Positions 7,101 to 14,889 are shown, numbered from the stretch's first letter. The stretch: DNA of 22,345 bases from JABJMC01 sp964459205 (GCA_964459205.1 CAYWKJ010000023.1:1-22345); one strand, 5' to 3'. Notes: generated by a model not told the origin, from the letters alone. Numbers and translations are program-made.

Positions 7101-8111
7101 CTCATGAAGACTATAATACCCGTGACGTCCTACTTCAGGATTGCGATCACCATATTCTTTACGGAAATCAGCCGCATTATTGCCAACTAGAGCTTCCATC
7201 TCTTTATACATGGCTTTTCCATACTCCTCACGGAAGTATTTAGTTGGTAGTTTTCGGCCATACTTATTATTACGCAACGTATCCATGTCTAATTCATAGG
7301 TGTGATGACTACGCGCATGTTCATAAGCAGATAAAAAGTATTTGAAAGGGATTGAACCCAATCGATAAGAATTCTTCATGTTTTCCTTAGCATCGGCATC
7401 AAGAGGTAAACGTTCGATTTGCCCTTCAACTTCCTCACCGTCATCATCTCCGCTAATAAGGTCAGTCACATGTTCAACAATGCTTTTATCAGTAATAGCA
7501 TCAGTAAGGAAATTACCAGCCCAGGCAATTCCACCTAGTACTGCCAAATCCTTAAACCAAGTACGTTTTGTTTCAGTAAAAGGCATTGTAAATTCAGTCT
7601 GTATAAGATGATATCCACAAAGACCGGCCACCAGTAAAGCACCACCCGCTAAAATCGGATGATCTACAAAAGCTCCCTTATATTTATCAACTACATCCAT
7701 CAAAACTCCAGCAGTTGCGTCGTCCCCGATCTTCTCACGACCTTCAAAAAGCTCTCTCCTTTGCTGTTCCCTTTCTACTAAAATATCTACAATTTGATCT
7801 AAAACCTGCTTAGTATATATGTACTCCTCTGACTCAACGTCCTTAGAAAGGTTTGGAACGATGCTAACCCCAGGAAGCACCTTGCCAAAAGCCTCTCCAA
7901 TTTTAGTGAGTTGGTCCTCGTCAAGCTCATCGGCAGCCCACGAAGCAAAATCTATATTATGGTTGCGGCAATATTCGGATAACTGATCGAGGCCACGAAT
8001 CGAGACTTTCTCGACGTCAGCCTTCAGAGCTTCTAGACCGCGAGCCGCACTCGGGATTTCAATATCCGAGAGGTCTAGGAACTGCTGATCTGGTGTTTCA
8101 AAATCTGTCAT
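4131..8111 (-). CDS. Giant two-TM protein of unknown function, last gene of the five-gene operon
   Basis: 1326 residues, no family recognised. Visible architecture: an acidic N-terminal helical region (1-148); two hydrophobic segments (about 152-170 and 186-203) separated by a short polar loop, enough to anchor the protein; a charged region (204-345) ending HEVMFTELFP; a low-complexity linker of Asp, Ser, Gly and Lys (346-413); then about 900 residues of acidic, Tyr/Trp-containing soluble sequence. That last part holds recurring 'xxYxxxM/LxxxR' helices and no evident catalytic motif. Both ends would lie on the same side if the two segments are a hairpin. The HEVMF sequence is not a full HExxH. 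Start ATG 8111 lies 11 bases after the preceding gene. There is no Shine-Dalgarno. Probably a lineage-specific scaffold or envelope-associated machine component; that is inference. Confidence 0.8.
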   Translation of the reverse strand: MTDFETPDQQFLDLSDIEIPSAARGLEALKADVEKVSIRGLDQLSEYCRNHNIDFASWAADELDEDQLTKIGEAFGKVLPGVSIVPNLSKDVESEEYIYTKQVLDQIVDILVEREQQRRELFEGREKIGDDATAGVLMDVVDKYKGAFVDHPILAGGALLVAGLCGYHLIQTEFTMPFTETKRTWFKDLAVLGGIAWAGNFLTDAITDKSIVEHVTDLISGDDDGEEVEGQIERLPLDADAKENMKNSYRLGSIPFKYFLSAYEHARSHHTYELDMDTLRNNKYGRKLPTKYFREEYGKAMYKEMEALVGNNAADFRKEYGDRNPEVGRHGYYSLHEVMFTELFPHEDDNVKSKEDDDDKPSGSSGGDKRDSDSSSFDKGDDGKGSGGGSSRDSSRASSTPRGTARSSVTSTVDRLATGGIALAGIAEFERFSADFSGSPATVMGFPFAHQEDAYGDGVTQHLLTDLTGKRFSILLSEEMDTHQEAALTAECAELEAYLRAKMDTAFAGTGLDPALYQPKWEGGKWRVNPAYQTGSLRVQIDLEIDRDQLLLVSGDHKRATIGELIPLLEQSEIGKDLKEQLAGNPRTAVFARLGVDSIDTSRAPMTAKLAGVAPFKFAWNSVANEYDVYDVDINPRLVDKLVDDAKDNELGAAFEEISEVDEDVSYMGHMVPFKREQMLADYEDALTDLARTDLVELSDIHGIYAEYVEDRGEELEELSSDLALDFDNHKESFVRYGFGDEYATVFMQFHDFAYSLDLEGSSLDLLGRKNSEKHNGVFFPIMEVWYEKTKSFRDRDELGTTHRSYLAKFEKKFKAELTNCVEGKLWGVDDVITKESLNRLMPEIRDYPTYADEYGELDESLADVMPPLKGIEDQIDHYDRSNPNKLKIVFKDGTEWELDVASGTIEAFALTNDIIEAKVMALESDPAFNAGFEGMRHVFDSMEQHDLFDWADIKAFDFSDTFRGTVDDNQWIALIDFKREEAMLHYRQELRAAAVEHAGNPAALEAEVRAIDARRGQNTAQQYESFVLHTMQPWIDNKLSKNPPERFTGEEFMTVYEIVSGFGYGNTSYAQHMGRFRTNLGISDFAGSEVFGAQEPHDVMNKFMLLNERYTGELRNTLAADWGPVHDSYMSYVRYRVMAAALQAHENGADATGTWFDNVIGSDEVPEELEGILTFEEYNVKYGPQIAASASVLPVDPAKWDDMVALLEELTQQSGKTPIGPSTPPTIEAWAEAVQDEFDANYDTWEQQMKQELAAGDLHPDRTANNLYEGRDCQDYFWVQIVHDPTNKNQYMDDYKQTLVALHDEAEMGWKDHAKDLGKWLIPGI

Positions 8112-8122
8112 ATTAGTTGGGG

Positions 8123-8590
8123 TTAATTGTCAGAAGAGGTTTTTGAAACCAATTTTTGTTTAATTGAAGCGATTTCCGCTTCTTCAGACTTGTTTTTATG
8201 TTCTTGGAGGAACTCATCAAGTTCCTTATCTAACTCCACATAGTCTTTTTTGTTTTGCTCCATAAGTAGAGCAGTTTCGTGTTCATATTCATCAATAAGT
8301 TCAATTAAATGTGGTTTAGCTTGATTCATTTCTTCGTCATATTCAGCTTCTACTGTCTCAAGAAGGGCTTCCTCATTGGGTAGTTTTTCTTCTTCAATAT
8401 GCTTCATCTCTTTTTCAAACAGCACGGTTAAATCTTTAAGTAATCCATCAGATAGAACAGTGCCTGTAGAGTCACTTTCAGCAGTCTCCTCCTCTAATTT
8501 ATCTAGAAGTTTGTCTTTTCTGGCACGATCGATGGACTGTGCCGTTTCGATCATTACAGCGATTTCTTCGATGGTAAGCTCTGGAATCAT
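8123..8590 (-). CDS. Small acidic coiled-coil protein, unknown function
   Basis: 155 residues, strongly acidic and almost entirely helical in character, with long runs of Glu/Lys heptad-like sequence (about 20-38, 50-105 and 108-148) and no hydrophobic segment or Cys. It starts MIPELTIEEIAVMIE. The region 56-130 looks like an extended coiled coil. It sits 19 bases after the basic 464-residue protein gene and 11 bases before the giant gene, so it is almost surely co-expressed. A role as adaptor, linker or chaperone between those two proteins is plausible but not shown. No family recognised. Confidence 0.75.
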   Translation of the reverse strand: MIPELTIEEIAVMIETAQSIDRARKDKLLDKLEEETAESDSTGTVLSDGLLKDLTVLFEKEMKHIEEEKLPNEEALLETVEAEYDEEMNQAKPHLIELIDEYEHETALLMEQNKKDYVELDKELDEFLQEHKNKSEEAEIASIKQKLVSKTSSDN

Positions 8591-8609
8591 AATAATTTAA
8601 AAAATTTAG

Positions 8610-10004
8610 TTAAGCGGTTAAAGCTAGGACTACTCCCTCGTCAGCAAGAGGAAATTCTTGAGTAACAATTTTTCGATGAGTTTCAGTTCGGAACCCTTTC
8701 TTTTTAGTTTTATCAGGGACTTTCACTTTTTCACTTTTAGAGTCGTCATAATTAGGGGCCATAACCGCTTTTCGTCTAAAATCCACAAAAACAACCTCTC
8801 CCGGCTCATTTGGAGTATCAGGTAATAAGGTCAATTCATTAGGAGATTTGTCCAATACCGTAAACTTTTTACTCTGACTCGGGCACGTATCAATGCTAAT
8901 TTGTAGCTTGGTCCCAATAGGCTTACGCTTAAGTGTGTCCAAAACAGCCTGGGGCTCTAAACGGACTAGTTCTTTGGCCTCGTCAGCAACAATTTCCGCG
9001 GCCTTAAAGCGGGCATATGCATCACCGGTTTTTCCTGTTTTTAAAGTGTCAATCATTTGCTGAAACGTCCCCGCAAAAGCCTCTTGCATAACGTTTGGTA
9101 AATTAGTCATAGCCTTCGGATTATAGTTGCCAGCCGCATCTTTAGCAGGCTCATTTAGAAGAGCGTCCCTTAAATCGCCTAAGTCATCCGGCTCCCCTTG
9201 GGCTGCCTTTATCAAAGCGGCGTTTAACTCACTTAATCTGTCAGGTAGATGGTCAGCCACCATTTTTCTTAGCTTACTTTCTAGTTTTCTTTCGCCAGCA
9301 TAACGCTCGCGCATAATTTCTTCATGTCTATCTATCACCTTTCGCTCCTCGTCAATAACCTGTTGGGCAGCCTCGGTGCCAACTCGCATCATTTCCTCAG
9401 TTTCTTTTTCCGCCTTTCGTCTCTTTCGCCCTTCCTTAGACAGTAAATCAGGGACATGTCCCCTAAGAGTCTTTCCTTGAACCTCTCTTAAGGCATCATT
9501 AAACTCACGGAGTCGGTGTAATTGGCTTCTCCAGCGTTCACGCATAAAGCTAACTCCATGCTTGACTCGGAGCGCTTGTTGGGAACGCATTGCCGCCCGC
9601 TTGAATTTTTTCATAGAGTTTAAACTGAGCAATTTCAATCTTTTAGAAGCATTAGGTCTAAAGTCTGCAAGTTTTTTATTAAGATCAGAGTCAGCGTGAT
9701 CAGCTAATTTATCACCTTTTCGGCGAATGGCTTCCACAATTTTCCCATGGTGAAGAGGTCCACCGCCAACTAAACCAGGAACAAGCGCTTTACCAGCCCT
9801 TGTAAGTCGGTCTGTAAAATGATCATCTTTACCCAAAATATCGTCCAGGGTTTCTTTCTCGATAGTCCGATACGCCTCTAGCGCATCATCAGGTTCCGTC
9901 AAGCTTGCCTCCCGACGATGTCGTTTTGCAACTTCTTGCTGACGATCAGATAATTCTTTGTCGTCAATGCGCTGTTGAGTATTTACACCTGCTTTCCCAG
10001 CCAT
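8610..10004 (-). CDS. Basic helical protein with small beta-type C-terminal domain, unknown function
   Basis: 464 residues from ATG 10004. The N-terminal two-thirds is rich in Lys, Arg and Glu and helical: a basic block at about 110-190 (NASKRLKLLSLNSMKKFKRA and following) and a long charged helix around 195-250. From about residue 350 the sequence turns beta-like (GTKLQISIDTCPSQSKKFTV, NELTLLPDTPNEPGEVVFVD), consistent with a small barrel or ligand-binding domain, and ends VLALTA. No TM segments or known motifs. An in-frame GTG at 10043 would add 13 residues of A+T-derived Lys/Ile sequence; I prefer the ATG. The basic character contrasts with its acidic operon partners and could mean binding to them or to nucleic acid or membrane. 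Confidence 0.75.
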   Translation of the reverse strand: MAGKAGVNTQQRIDDKELSDRQQEVAKRHRREASLTEPDDALEAYRTIEKETLDDILGKDDHFTDRLTRAGKALVPGLVGGGPLHHGKIVEAIRRKGDKLADHADSDLNKKLADFRPNASKRLKLLSLNSMKKFKRAAMRSQQALRVKHGVSFMRERWRSQLHRLREFNDALREVQGKTLRGHVPDLLSKEGRKRRKAEKETEEMMRVGTEAAQQVIDEERKVIDRHEEIMRERYAGERKLESKLRKMVADHLPDRLSELNAALIKAAQGEPDDLGDLRDALLNEPAKDAAGNYNPKAMTNLPNVMQEAFAGTFQQMIDTLKTGKTGDAYARFKAAEIVADEAKELVRLEPQAVLDTLKRKPIGTKLQISIDTCPSQSKKFTVLDKSPNELTLLPDTPNEPGEVVFVDFRRKAVMAPNYDDSKSEKVKVPDKTKKKGFRTETHRKIVTQEFPLADEGVVLALTA

Positions 10005-10088
10005 TTTTATTTTTATTTTATTTTTATCTATAAATTTTATCACAAAACAGCCTTTAAATCAAGGTGTTAGAGTATTTTTTACCTAAAT

Positions 10089-10445
10089 TTAAGCCTCATC
10101 CTTTTTATCCGAAGTTTGCATCATTGCTATATCTGTCGCGGCCCCCATCATCATTACTTGATTATAAGACTCTTTAAACGCATCTTCAAACGTGCCCTGC
10201 ATCTCGGGATGCTTATCAATTACAACCTTATACGCATCAGCCTCAGTAGCCTCTGGGTGGGTCTTTAAATAACCATTAAAAGTGTCCCAGTCATCAGTTG
10301 TAAAAGACCTATTCACCGCATCTTCAATTTGTTTATCAACGATTTTTTCAATTCTAAATTCTAGAGTTTTTTTAAGAGAGGGGGTTAAATCACCCAGTTT
10401 TAGGTCAGTGATAATTTTTTGAATAAATTGTTTGAGTGGATTCAT
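10089..10445 (-). CDS. Small helical protein, possibly DUF5663-like
   Basis: 118 residues. The pattern is an N-terminal helix, the motif LKLGDLTPSLKKTLEFRIEK, a helix with VDKQIEDAV, then FTTDDWDTFNGYLKTHPEA and a C-terminal helix ending in a Met-rich stretch (QVMMMGAATDIAMMQ). The layout (leader helix, 'L.L..L', 'E.I...V....', 'F...L...P') recalls small DUF5663-type proteins common in Patescibacteria, but I cannot confirm this by eye. It begins five bases after the stop of the 905-residue gene, so the two are probably translationally coupled. No membrane segment or Cys. Confidence 0.7.
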   Translation of the reverse strand: MNPLKQFIQKIITDLKLGDLTPSLKKTLEFRIEKIVDKQIEDAVNRSFTTDDWDTFNGYLKTHPEATEADAYKVVIDKHPEMQGTFEDAFKESYNQVMMMGAATDIAMMQTSDKKDEA

Positions 10446-10450
10446 AATTT

Positions 10451-13168
10451 TTAATCGTTACGGTTAGGATTAGGGCGCCTGCGGAATATGCGTTCCAGAG
10501 CACCGGCGGCACCAATAGCTTGTAAAACGCTGGATGCTGTCCCCCAAAAGCCACCGCCTCCCTCTTCATTATCTTCATCGTCTTCCCCCGACTCTGGAGG
10601 TTGAGTGTTAGCAGTGCCAACAGTAGTAAGCATGCCCCCCATCATATTAGCGATCACCTGAGCGCGGGTAACGTCATCATCAGCTGAATTAACCTGTTGT
10701 CGAGCATAAGCCGTATAATAAACAGACTCCATACGCTCTAGCAACATAGCCACCGCTGGGGTATCTTGGAGTGCCAATCTAGGCCCAGTTGTACGATCAG
10801 CCAATAGTGGACGAATATGACGTTGAATAAGACCTCTAAAAGCATCCAAACTTATCACTCCGGCACCTTCTTCAAATTCAATCCAATTAGCCATCTCTCG
10901 GGTGCTTGTAAAAGGGCGAAGACGATCCCGCAGCCCTCTAAATTGATCCTGTTCCAAAACATTATTTTCTATATAGTCATCAAAACTTATTTCTTCCCGC
11001 TGATCAGTGCCTAGCGCAAGATCACCAGCTTGATCAGCAATGCTCTCGTTACCAGTTTGAGCAAACTCAGCTAAACGACGCGCTTGTGCATTATAAAGGT
11101 CACGATTTTGCACTTTATTAAGCATTAGCATGGTCGAAACCATGGCTCTAAATTCCATTTGATCAGCATCAGCTCCTAAAGACTGAGCAAAGCCTGGATC
11201 TGTTAGATGCAATTCATAAAGCAATTGCATGGGATTTAACAGGTTAGAAGGGTCCTCTCTGAAGCGGCGAGCCGCATCTGTGGCTTGGGAGAATTCTTGA
11301 GTTGCGGCTGTGCGATCCTCTTCAAGTTGTCTGAAATTTTCATAGCGAGAAGCAGTCAATTGAGCAATAGTGAGACCGCCTGGCAGGTCTGTGGCGGCAT
11401 TATAGTCAGTAAACAATCTTTCTGGATCTAAATTTTCCTCAAAAGCTCCTTTATCATCCTCGCGTGTGCGTCCGCCAGTTATACCGGCTTGTCGATGTGC
11501 CTCACTTCGAGTTTCGTGCTCTCGTGCCAGTGTTTCCAGAGCAGCCCCAAAGTTTGTAATAGCAGTTTGTATATTACCTTTTCCCGTTGGCGCATCTGCT
11601 TCTACAACGTCAAAAAATGCACCCAGAGTTACATCTGCCCGTTCGGTTGCAAACGTACGCCGATAAGCGGCGCGTAACCTTCGACTTTTAGCCTCCAATC
11701 GGTCAAATTCTGCTTCGGCCTCTTGTCTCTTTGTAAGCAATGTTTGTTCAGCCCTTTGAAGTTCAGCTAATTGAGTATGGCGATAATCAGGGAGCGGCAT
11801 CATCATGGGTTGGGCCCCAGCTGCATGAGGAGCCCCAGCTGCATGAGGAGCCCCAGCCGCATGAGGAGCCCCAGCCGCATGAGGAGCTGGCGCAGGGGCC
11901 TGTCCCGTCGCTTGTGCTGGAGCTTGAGGTGATGGTCCAGGGAGCGGAGGCCCAGCTCTTTCCCCCTCCAATTGTGCCTGTAATTCTTTGCGCTGCTTTT
12001 TGGTTGCATTATGAGCGCTTCTAGCCCTTGATCGAGCAGTAAAAGCAACGACGCGACTAGATTCATTTTCCGAAATTTTGCTAATATCAGTGACCGCAGC
12101 ACTAAACCTTTCAATCTGCTCCCCCTCATCTGCGAAATCTCTTTCCACGTCTTCAGTCCCGCGCCTAAAATTTCTTTGCTGTTCATCTCTAAAATCTTTC
12201 AGTGGACCATAAAGCGCCTCAATATCTCTAAGTCTATTTCGTGCCAAATTAACATTTCCTCCAATTCGTTGATCGTGCAAGGTTCTAAGTCGATTAATCG
12301 GGGAGTCGGCTCCACCAGCCGCCCCGGAAGGACGTCTTAAGTAAGCAGTCAAAGCAAGCAATTGAGGAGTCATTCGTACTGGTGCTGGGGGCACAGCATC
12401 ATCCTCTGGGATAACATCCGTACCCATTAAATCTCTTAAATCATCCCGCACTGCGTCATTTCCCGCGTCATTGATCCAGGTCGTATTAGGGACTTCTTCA
12501 AAAGCAGTTATTTGGGGTGCACTACGAGCCAAGGTTTCTCTAATAATTCCTTGGCCAGCAATTGAAAGTGCGGCAAAGTCATTTCCGGCGGCGTTATCAC
12601 CAAATTCCGTGCGAACAATATTCTGGAATTGACGAAAAAGTAAGTGCTGATAAAAACTATTTTCATCACGAGGGCTCCAAGACCCTATCATTTGACGCGT
12701 AATTGGGATCATTTGAACGTCATTTGGATTATCACCATTATAGACCGCAATAGCCGCATTTATACGAGCCAATTCCTGACGTCCTCGTCGCCCCCGTCCA
12801 AGTGTCCTTGGAGTAATATCGCGGCGTATGCCGGCGGCATCAAAGGCAGTACGAATACGATCCGCTATAAGCTGGCGCGCCATGGGGTCAAGAACCGCAT
12901 AGGTGCGCGACACATCCCTATTCGCACGAGCTCCGTCTATCTGGCGACCAAAAACCGCAATTCGCTCCCGACTAGCATTTATTCCTTCCTGTAAACCAGT
13001 TGCTAAAACCGGACCCCCATCAGCATCCGAATCAGTCATACGTTCCCAAACCCCGGCCATTTCGTCATTGCCAGCCCCAACACCATCATAGCCCCAATCG
13101 CCCTGCCTAAGGTCATAAGCAGCTATATCATAGGCCTGCTCCGCATGTCGGATATTAGCGTCGTCCAT
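10451..13168 (-). CDS. Large low-complexity/coiled-coil protein, first gene of the five-gene operon
   Basis: 905 residues from ATG 13168; no family recognised. Order: a mixed alpha N-terminal region with a basic patch (LGRGRRGRQELARIN), an Asp/Pro-rich stretch, a charged coiled coil (about 320-400), a Pro/Ala linker with four tandem HAAGAP units (about 428-451), a second coiled coil (AELQRAEQTLLTKRQEAEAE and on), a long soluble region, then an acidic GEDDEDNEEGGGGFWG segment and a C-terminal hydrophobic-then-basic tail (AIGAAGALERIFRRRPNP). That tail could be a membrane- or partner-binding peptide. An in-frame TTG at 13231 is rejected: those six bases are the -35 box of the operon promoter. 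It leads the transcript, which suggests that it is needed early or in largest amount. Confidence 0.8.
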   Translation of the reverse strand: MDDANIRHAEQAYDIAAYDLRQGDWGYDGVGAGNDEMAGVWERMTDSDADGGPVLATGLQEGINASRERIAVFGRQIDGARANRDVSRTYAVLDPMARQLIADRIRTAFDAAGIRRDITPRTLGRGRRGRQELARINAAIAVYNGDNPNDVQMIPITRQMIGSWSPRDENSFYQHLLFRQFQNIVRTEFGDNAAGNDFAALSIAGQGIIRETLARSAPQITAFEEVPNTTWINDAGNDAVRDDLRDLMGTDVIPEDDAVPPAPVRMTPQLLALTAYLRRPSGAAGGADSPINRLRTLHDQRIGGNVNLARNRLRDIEALYGPLKDFRDEQQRNFRRGTEDVERDFADEGEQIERFSAAVTDISKISENESSRVVAFTARSRARSAHNATKKQRKELQAQLEGERAGPPLPGPSPQAPAQATGQAPAPAPHAAGAPHAAGAPHAAGAPHAAGAQPMMMPLPDYRHTQLAELQRAEQTLLTKRQEAEAEFDRLEAKSRRLRAAYRRTFATERADVTLGAFFDVVEADAPTGKGNIQTAITNFGAALETLAREHETRSEAHRQAGITGGRTREDDKGAFEENLDPERLFTDYNAATDLPGGLTIAQLTASRYENFRQLEEDRTAATQEFSQATDAARRFREDPSNLLNPMQLLYELHLTDPGFAQSLGADADQMEFRAMVSTMLMLNKVQNRDLYNAQARRLAEFAQTGNESIADQAGDLALGTDQREEISFDDYIENNVLEQDQFRGLRDRLRPFTSTREMANWIEFEEGAGVISLDAFRGLIQRHIRPLLADRTTGPRLALQDTPAVAMLLERMESVYYTAYARQQVNSADDDVTRAQVIANMMGGMLTTVGTANTQPPESGEDDEDNEEGGGGFWGTASSVLQAIGAAGALERIFRRRPNPNRND
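11814..11885. repeat. Four tandem 18-bp units inside the large operon gene
   Basis: Four head-to-tail copies of GCCCCAGCYGCATGAGGA (Y = T in the first two, C in the last two), encoding on the minus strand a hexapeptide repeat of Ala, Pro, His and Gly. Copy-number change would keep the frame, so this linker can vary in length between strains. Confidence 0.9.
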
Positions 13169-13202
13169 TAGAGTTTTATTTAATCTTCTATATTCTAACA
13201 CA

Positions 13203-13231
13203 ATTTTACAAATTAGGCAACAACTTGTCAA
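13203..13231 (-). promoter_or_regulatory. Promoter of the five-gene operon
   Basis: Minus strand: perfect -35 TTGACA (13231-13226), 17-base spacer, -10 TAAAAT (13208-13203). Transcription would start about 25-30 bases before ATG 13168. A second -10-like hexamer, TAGAAT, lies just downstream. The -35 box is 25 bases from the -35 of the divergent tig promoter. Confidence 0.75.
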
Positions 13232-13256
13232 GTAAGGAATTTCATTCTAAAAACCA

Positions 13257-13285
13257 TTGCCAAACCCCACAAACATGCGTAGGAT
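13257..13285 (+). promoter_or_regulatory. Candidate promoter of tig
   Basis: TTGCCA (13257-13262), exactly 17 bases, TAGGAT (13280-13285). It places the start near 13292, about 17 bases before ATG 13309. Five of six and four of six consensus matches; moderate support. Confidence 0.55.
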
Positions 13286-13308
13286 TTAACCGTTCTTAAC
13301 CTTATTTC

Positions 13309-14586
13309 ATGAAAGTTACTGTTTCTAAACCTGAAAAATCACAAGTTACCATCACTGTGGAAGCTGATGAAAAAGACCTCAAAAAGTTCCTAAACAGGGC
13401 GGCCGAGGAGCTTTCTAAGCAGGTGAAAATAGATGGATTTCGCGCTGGCAAAATCCCCCAAAAAGTATTAGAAAAGCACGTTGGTAAGGATGCCATCCGC
13501 GCCCATGCCCTGGAGCTTGCTTTACCAAATCTTTATGCAGAAGCCGTAATCCAAGAGAAAGTAGCGGTTGTATCACGCCCAGAAATTTCCCTTAAATCCG
13601 AAGATCCTTTTACATTTGAGGCTATCGTAGCGGTTTTGCCTGAAGTCAAGATTTCTGGCCATGAGAAAATCAAAGTTCCTAAACGCGAAACTAAAGTTGA
13701 GAAAAAAGACATCGAAGAAGTTGTTGGTTATTTCCTAAAACAAGGCGCCACTTACGAAGAGGTTAAGCGCGCTGCCAAAAAAGGGGACAAAGTAGAAGTT
13801 GATTTCGAGGGATTTGACCCTAAGGGAGACGTTCCTCTAGAGGGGACTGCTAGTAAAAACCATCCCGTTGTACTAGGGGAGGGCGGCTTAATCCCGGGCT
13901 TTGAAGAAGAAATTGAAGGCCAAAAGGCCGGCGCTGAAAAAGAATTTAAAATAACTTTCCCCAAGGATTACCATTCAGATAAATTCAAAGGCAAAAAAGT
14001 TAAATTTAAGATTAAGCTTCACAAAGTCGAAGAAGTAAAACTGCCAGAATTCACTGAAGAATGGATCAAAAAAATGACTGGCAAGGATATGACTAAGGAC
14101 GAGTTCCGCGCCGAGGTTAAGGAAAATCTCCAGAAAGAACGTGAACAAAATGAGAAACAGCACCGAGAGACACTCTTATTTGAAGAACTACTCAAACTCT
14201 CCAAGCTTGATGTGCCTGACCCGCTTATTGAAGAGGAAATTGACTTTATTTTGGACCGCACTAAAATGGAGCTAGAGTCCCGAGGTATGGCCTGGGACCA
14301 ATATGAGAAGTATCTTGAAAATCAAAAACGAGATCTACGTAAAGAAAAAAGAGAACAAGCTGAAAAACAAGTTAAACTACGTATTATCCTCAGTCATTTA
14401 TACAAAGAGGATGACCTAGAGCCCAGTGATAAAGAGATTGAAGACAAGATAAAAGAGCTACTTGTTAAATATCCGCGATCCGAACAAGATAAGGTCAAAG
14501 CCAACTACGAAAAGGGCCAATCCGGATACATGCAAATTCACAACTCTATCTGCCTCGAGCGCTTGCTCGCTAAATATCTTTCTTAA
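13309..14586 (+). CDS. tig: Trigger factor, ribosome-associated chaperone and peptidyl-prolyl isomerase
   Basis: 425 residues, normal length for the family. The N-terminal domain carries the ribosome-docking signature GFRAGKIP (43-50), which binds near the tunnel exit. A PPIase (FKBP-type) domain covers about 150-245, recognised by VEVDFEGFDP, GEGGLIPGFEEEIEG and FKITFPKDY. The helical C-terminal arms that cradle nascent chains cover 245-425. It is divergent from the unknown operon and 20 bases upstream of a small LapA-like gene, with which it shares the terminator at 14890-14911. There is no Shine-Dalgarno before ATG. Confidence 0.97.
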   Translation: MKVTVSKPEKSQVTITVEADEKDLKKFLNRAAEELSKQVKIDGFRAGKIPQKVLEKHVGKDAIRAHALELALPNLYAEAVIQEKVAVVSRPEISLKSEDPFTFEAIVAVLPEVKISGHEKIKVPKRETKVEKKDIEEVVGYFLKQGATYEEVKRAAKKGDKVEVDFEGFDPKGDVPLEGTASKNHPVVLGEGGLIPGFEEEIEGQKAGAEKEFKITFPKDYHSDKFKGKKVKFKIKLHKVEEVKLPEFTEEWIKKMTGKDMTKDEFRAEVKENLQKEREQNEKQHRETLLFEELLKLSKLDVPDPLIEEEIDFILDRTKMELESRGMAWDQYEKYLENQKRDLRKEKREQAEKQVKLRIILSHLYKEDDLEPSDKEIEDKIKELLVKYPRSEQDKVKANYEKGQSGYMQIHNSICLERLLAKYLS

Positions 14587-14606
14587 ATTCTTAGCCCTCT
14601 CACACT

Positions 14607-14861
14607 ATGCGCGCACTATACATGGCTGGATCAATTATTAGCTTGGTCATTGTTCTTATTTTAGCTTTTGAAAATATTCAAGCTTCATGTAATTACTTAA
14701 CTTTTTTCTTTTGGGAATTAAGTTCCAGCGTAGCCCCAACTTTTGTTCTTTTCGGGTCAGCTGTGATGGGAGCAATCACTGGCGCTTTCCTAACTTTACT
14801 AGCAACTTCTATTTTAAGCGAACCAGACGAAGATGAAGATGACGAAGATTTCGAGGCCTAA
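14607..14861 (+). CDS. Small two-TM LapA-domain (DUF1049)-like membrane protein
   Basis: 84 residues with two hydrophobic helices (about 5-24 and 44-67). Between them is the family-like segment AFENIQASCNYLTFFFWEL, resembling the 'N...v.v.f..w' turn of LapA-domain proteins, and the protein ends with an acidic tail (EPDEDEDDEDFEA) probably in the cytoplasm. LapA-domain proteins take part in envelope assembly in some bacteria; the role here is unknown. It follows tig by 20 bases and is followed by a clear terminator, so it is most likely the second gene of a tig operon. Confidence 0.75.
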   Translation: MRALYMAGSIISLVIVLILAFENIQASCNYLTFFFWELSSSVAPTFVLFGSAVMGAITGAFLTLLATSILSEPDEDEDDEDFEA

Positions 14862-14889
14862 AAAACAACAAAAATTAGCAAGATTTAAG

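Noticed and set aside
7083..7103. HEVMF in the giant protein as a metallopeptidase site
   Set aside because: It lacks the second His of HExxH and no other zinc-ligand helix is apparent.
6880..7110. Open frames opposite the Ser/Asp/Gly linker of the giant gene
   Set aside because: They are antisense or shifted readings of low-complexity coding sequence with no start or promoter context.
10005..10043. GTG at 10043 as start of the 464-residue operon protein
   Set aside because: The added residues are Lys/Ile/Asn from an A+T-rich leader; ATG 10004 is simpler. Not excluded by sequence alone.
11814..11885. Tandem 18-bp repeats as a possible CRISPR array
   Set aside because: Units are directly adjacent without spacers and lie in frame inside a coding region; no cas genes are present.
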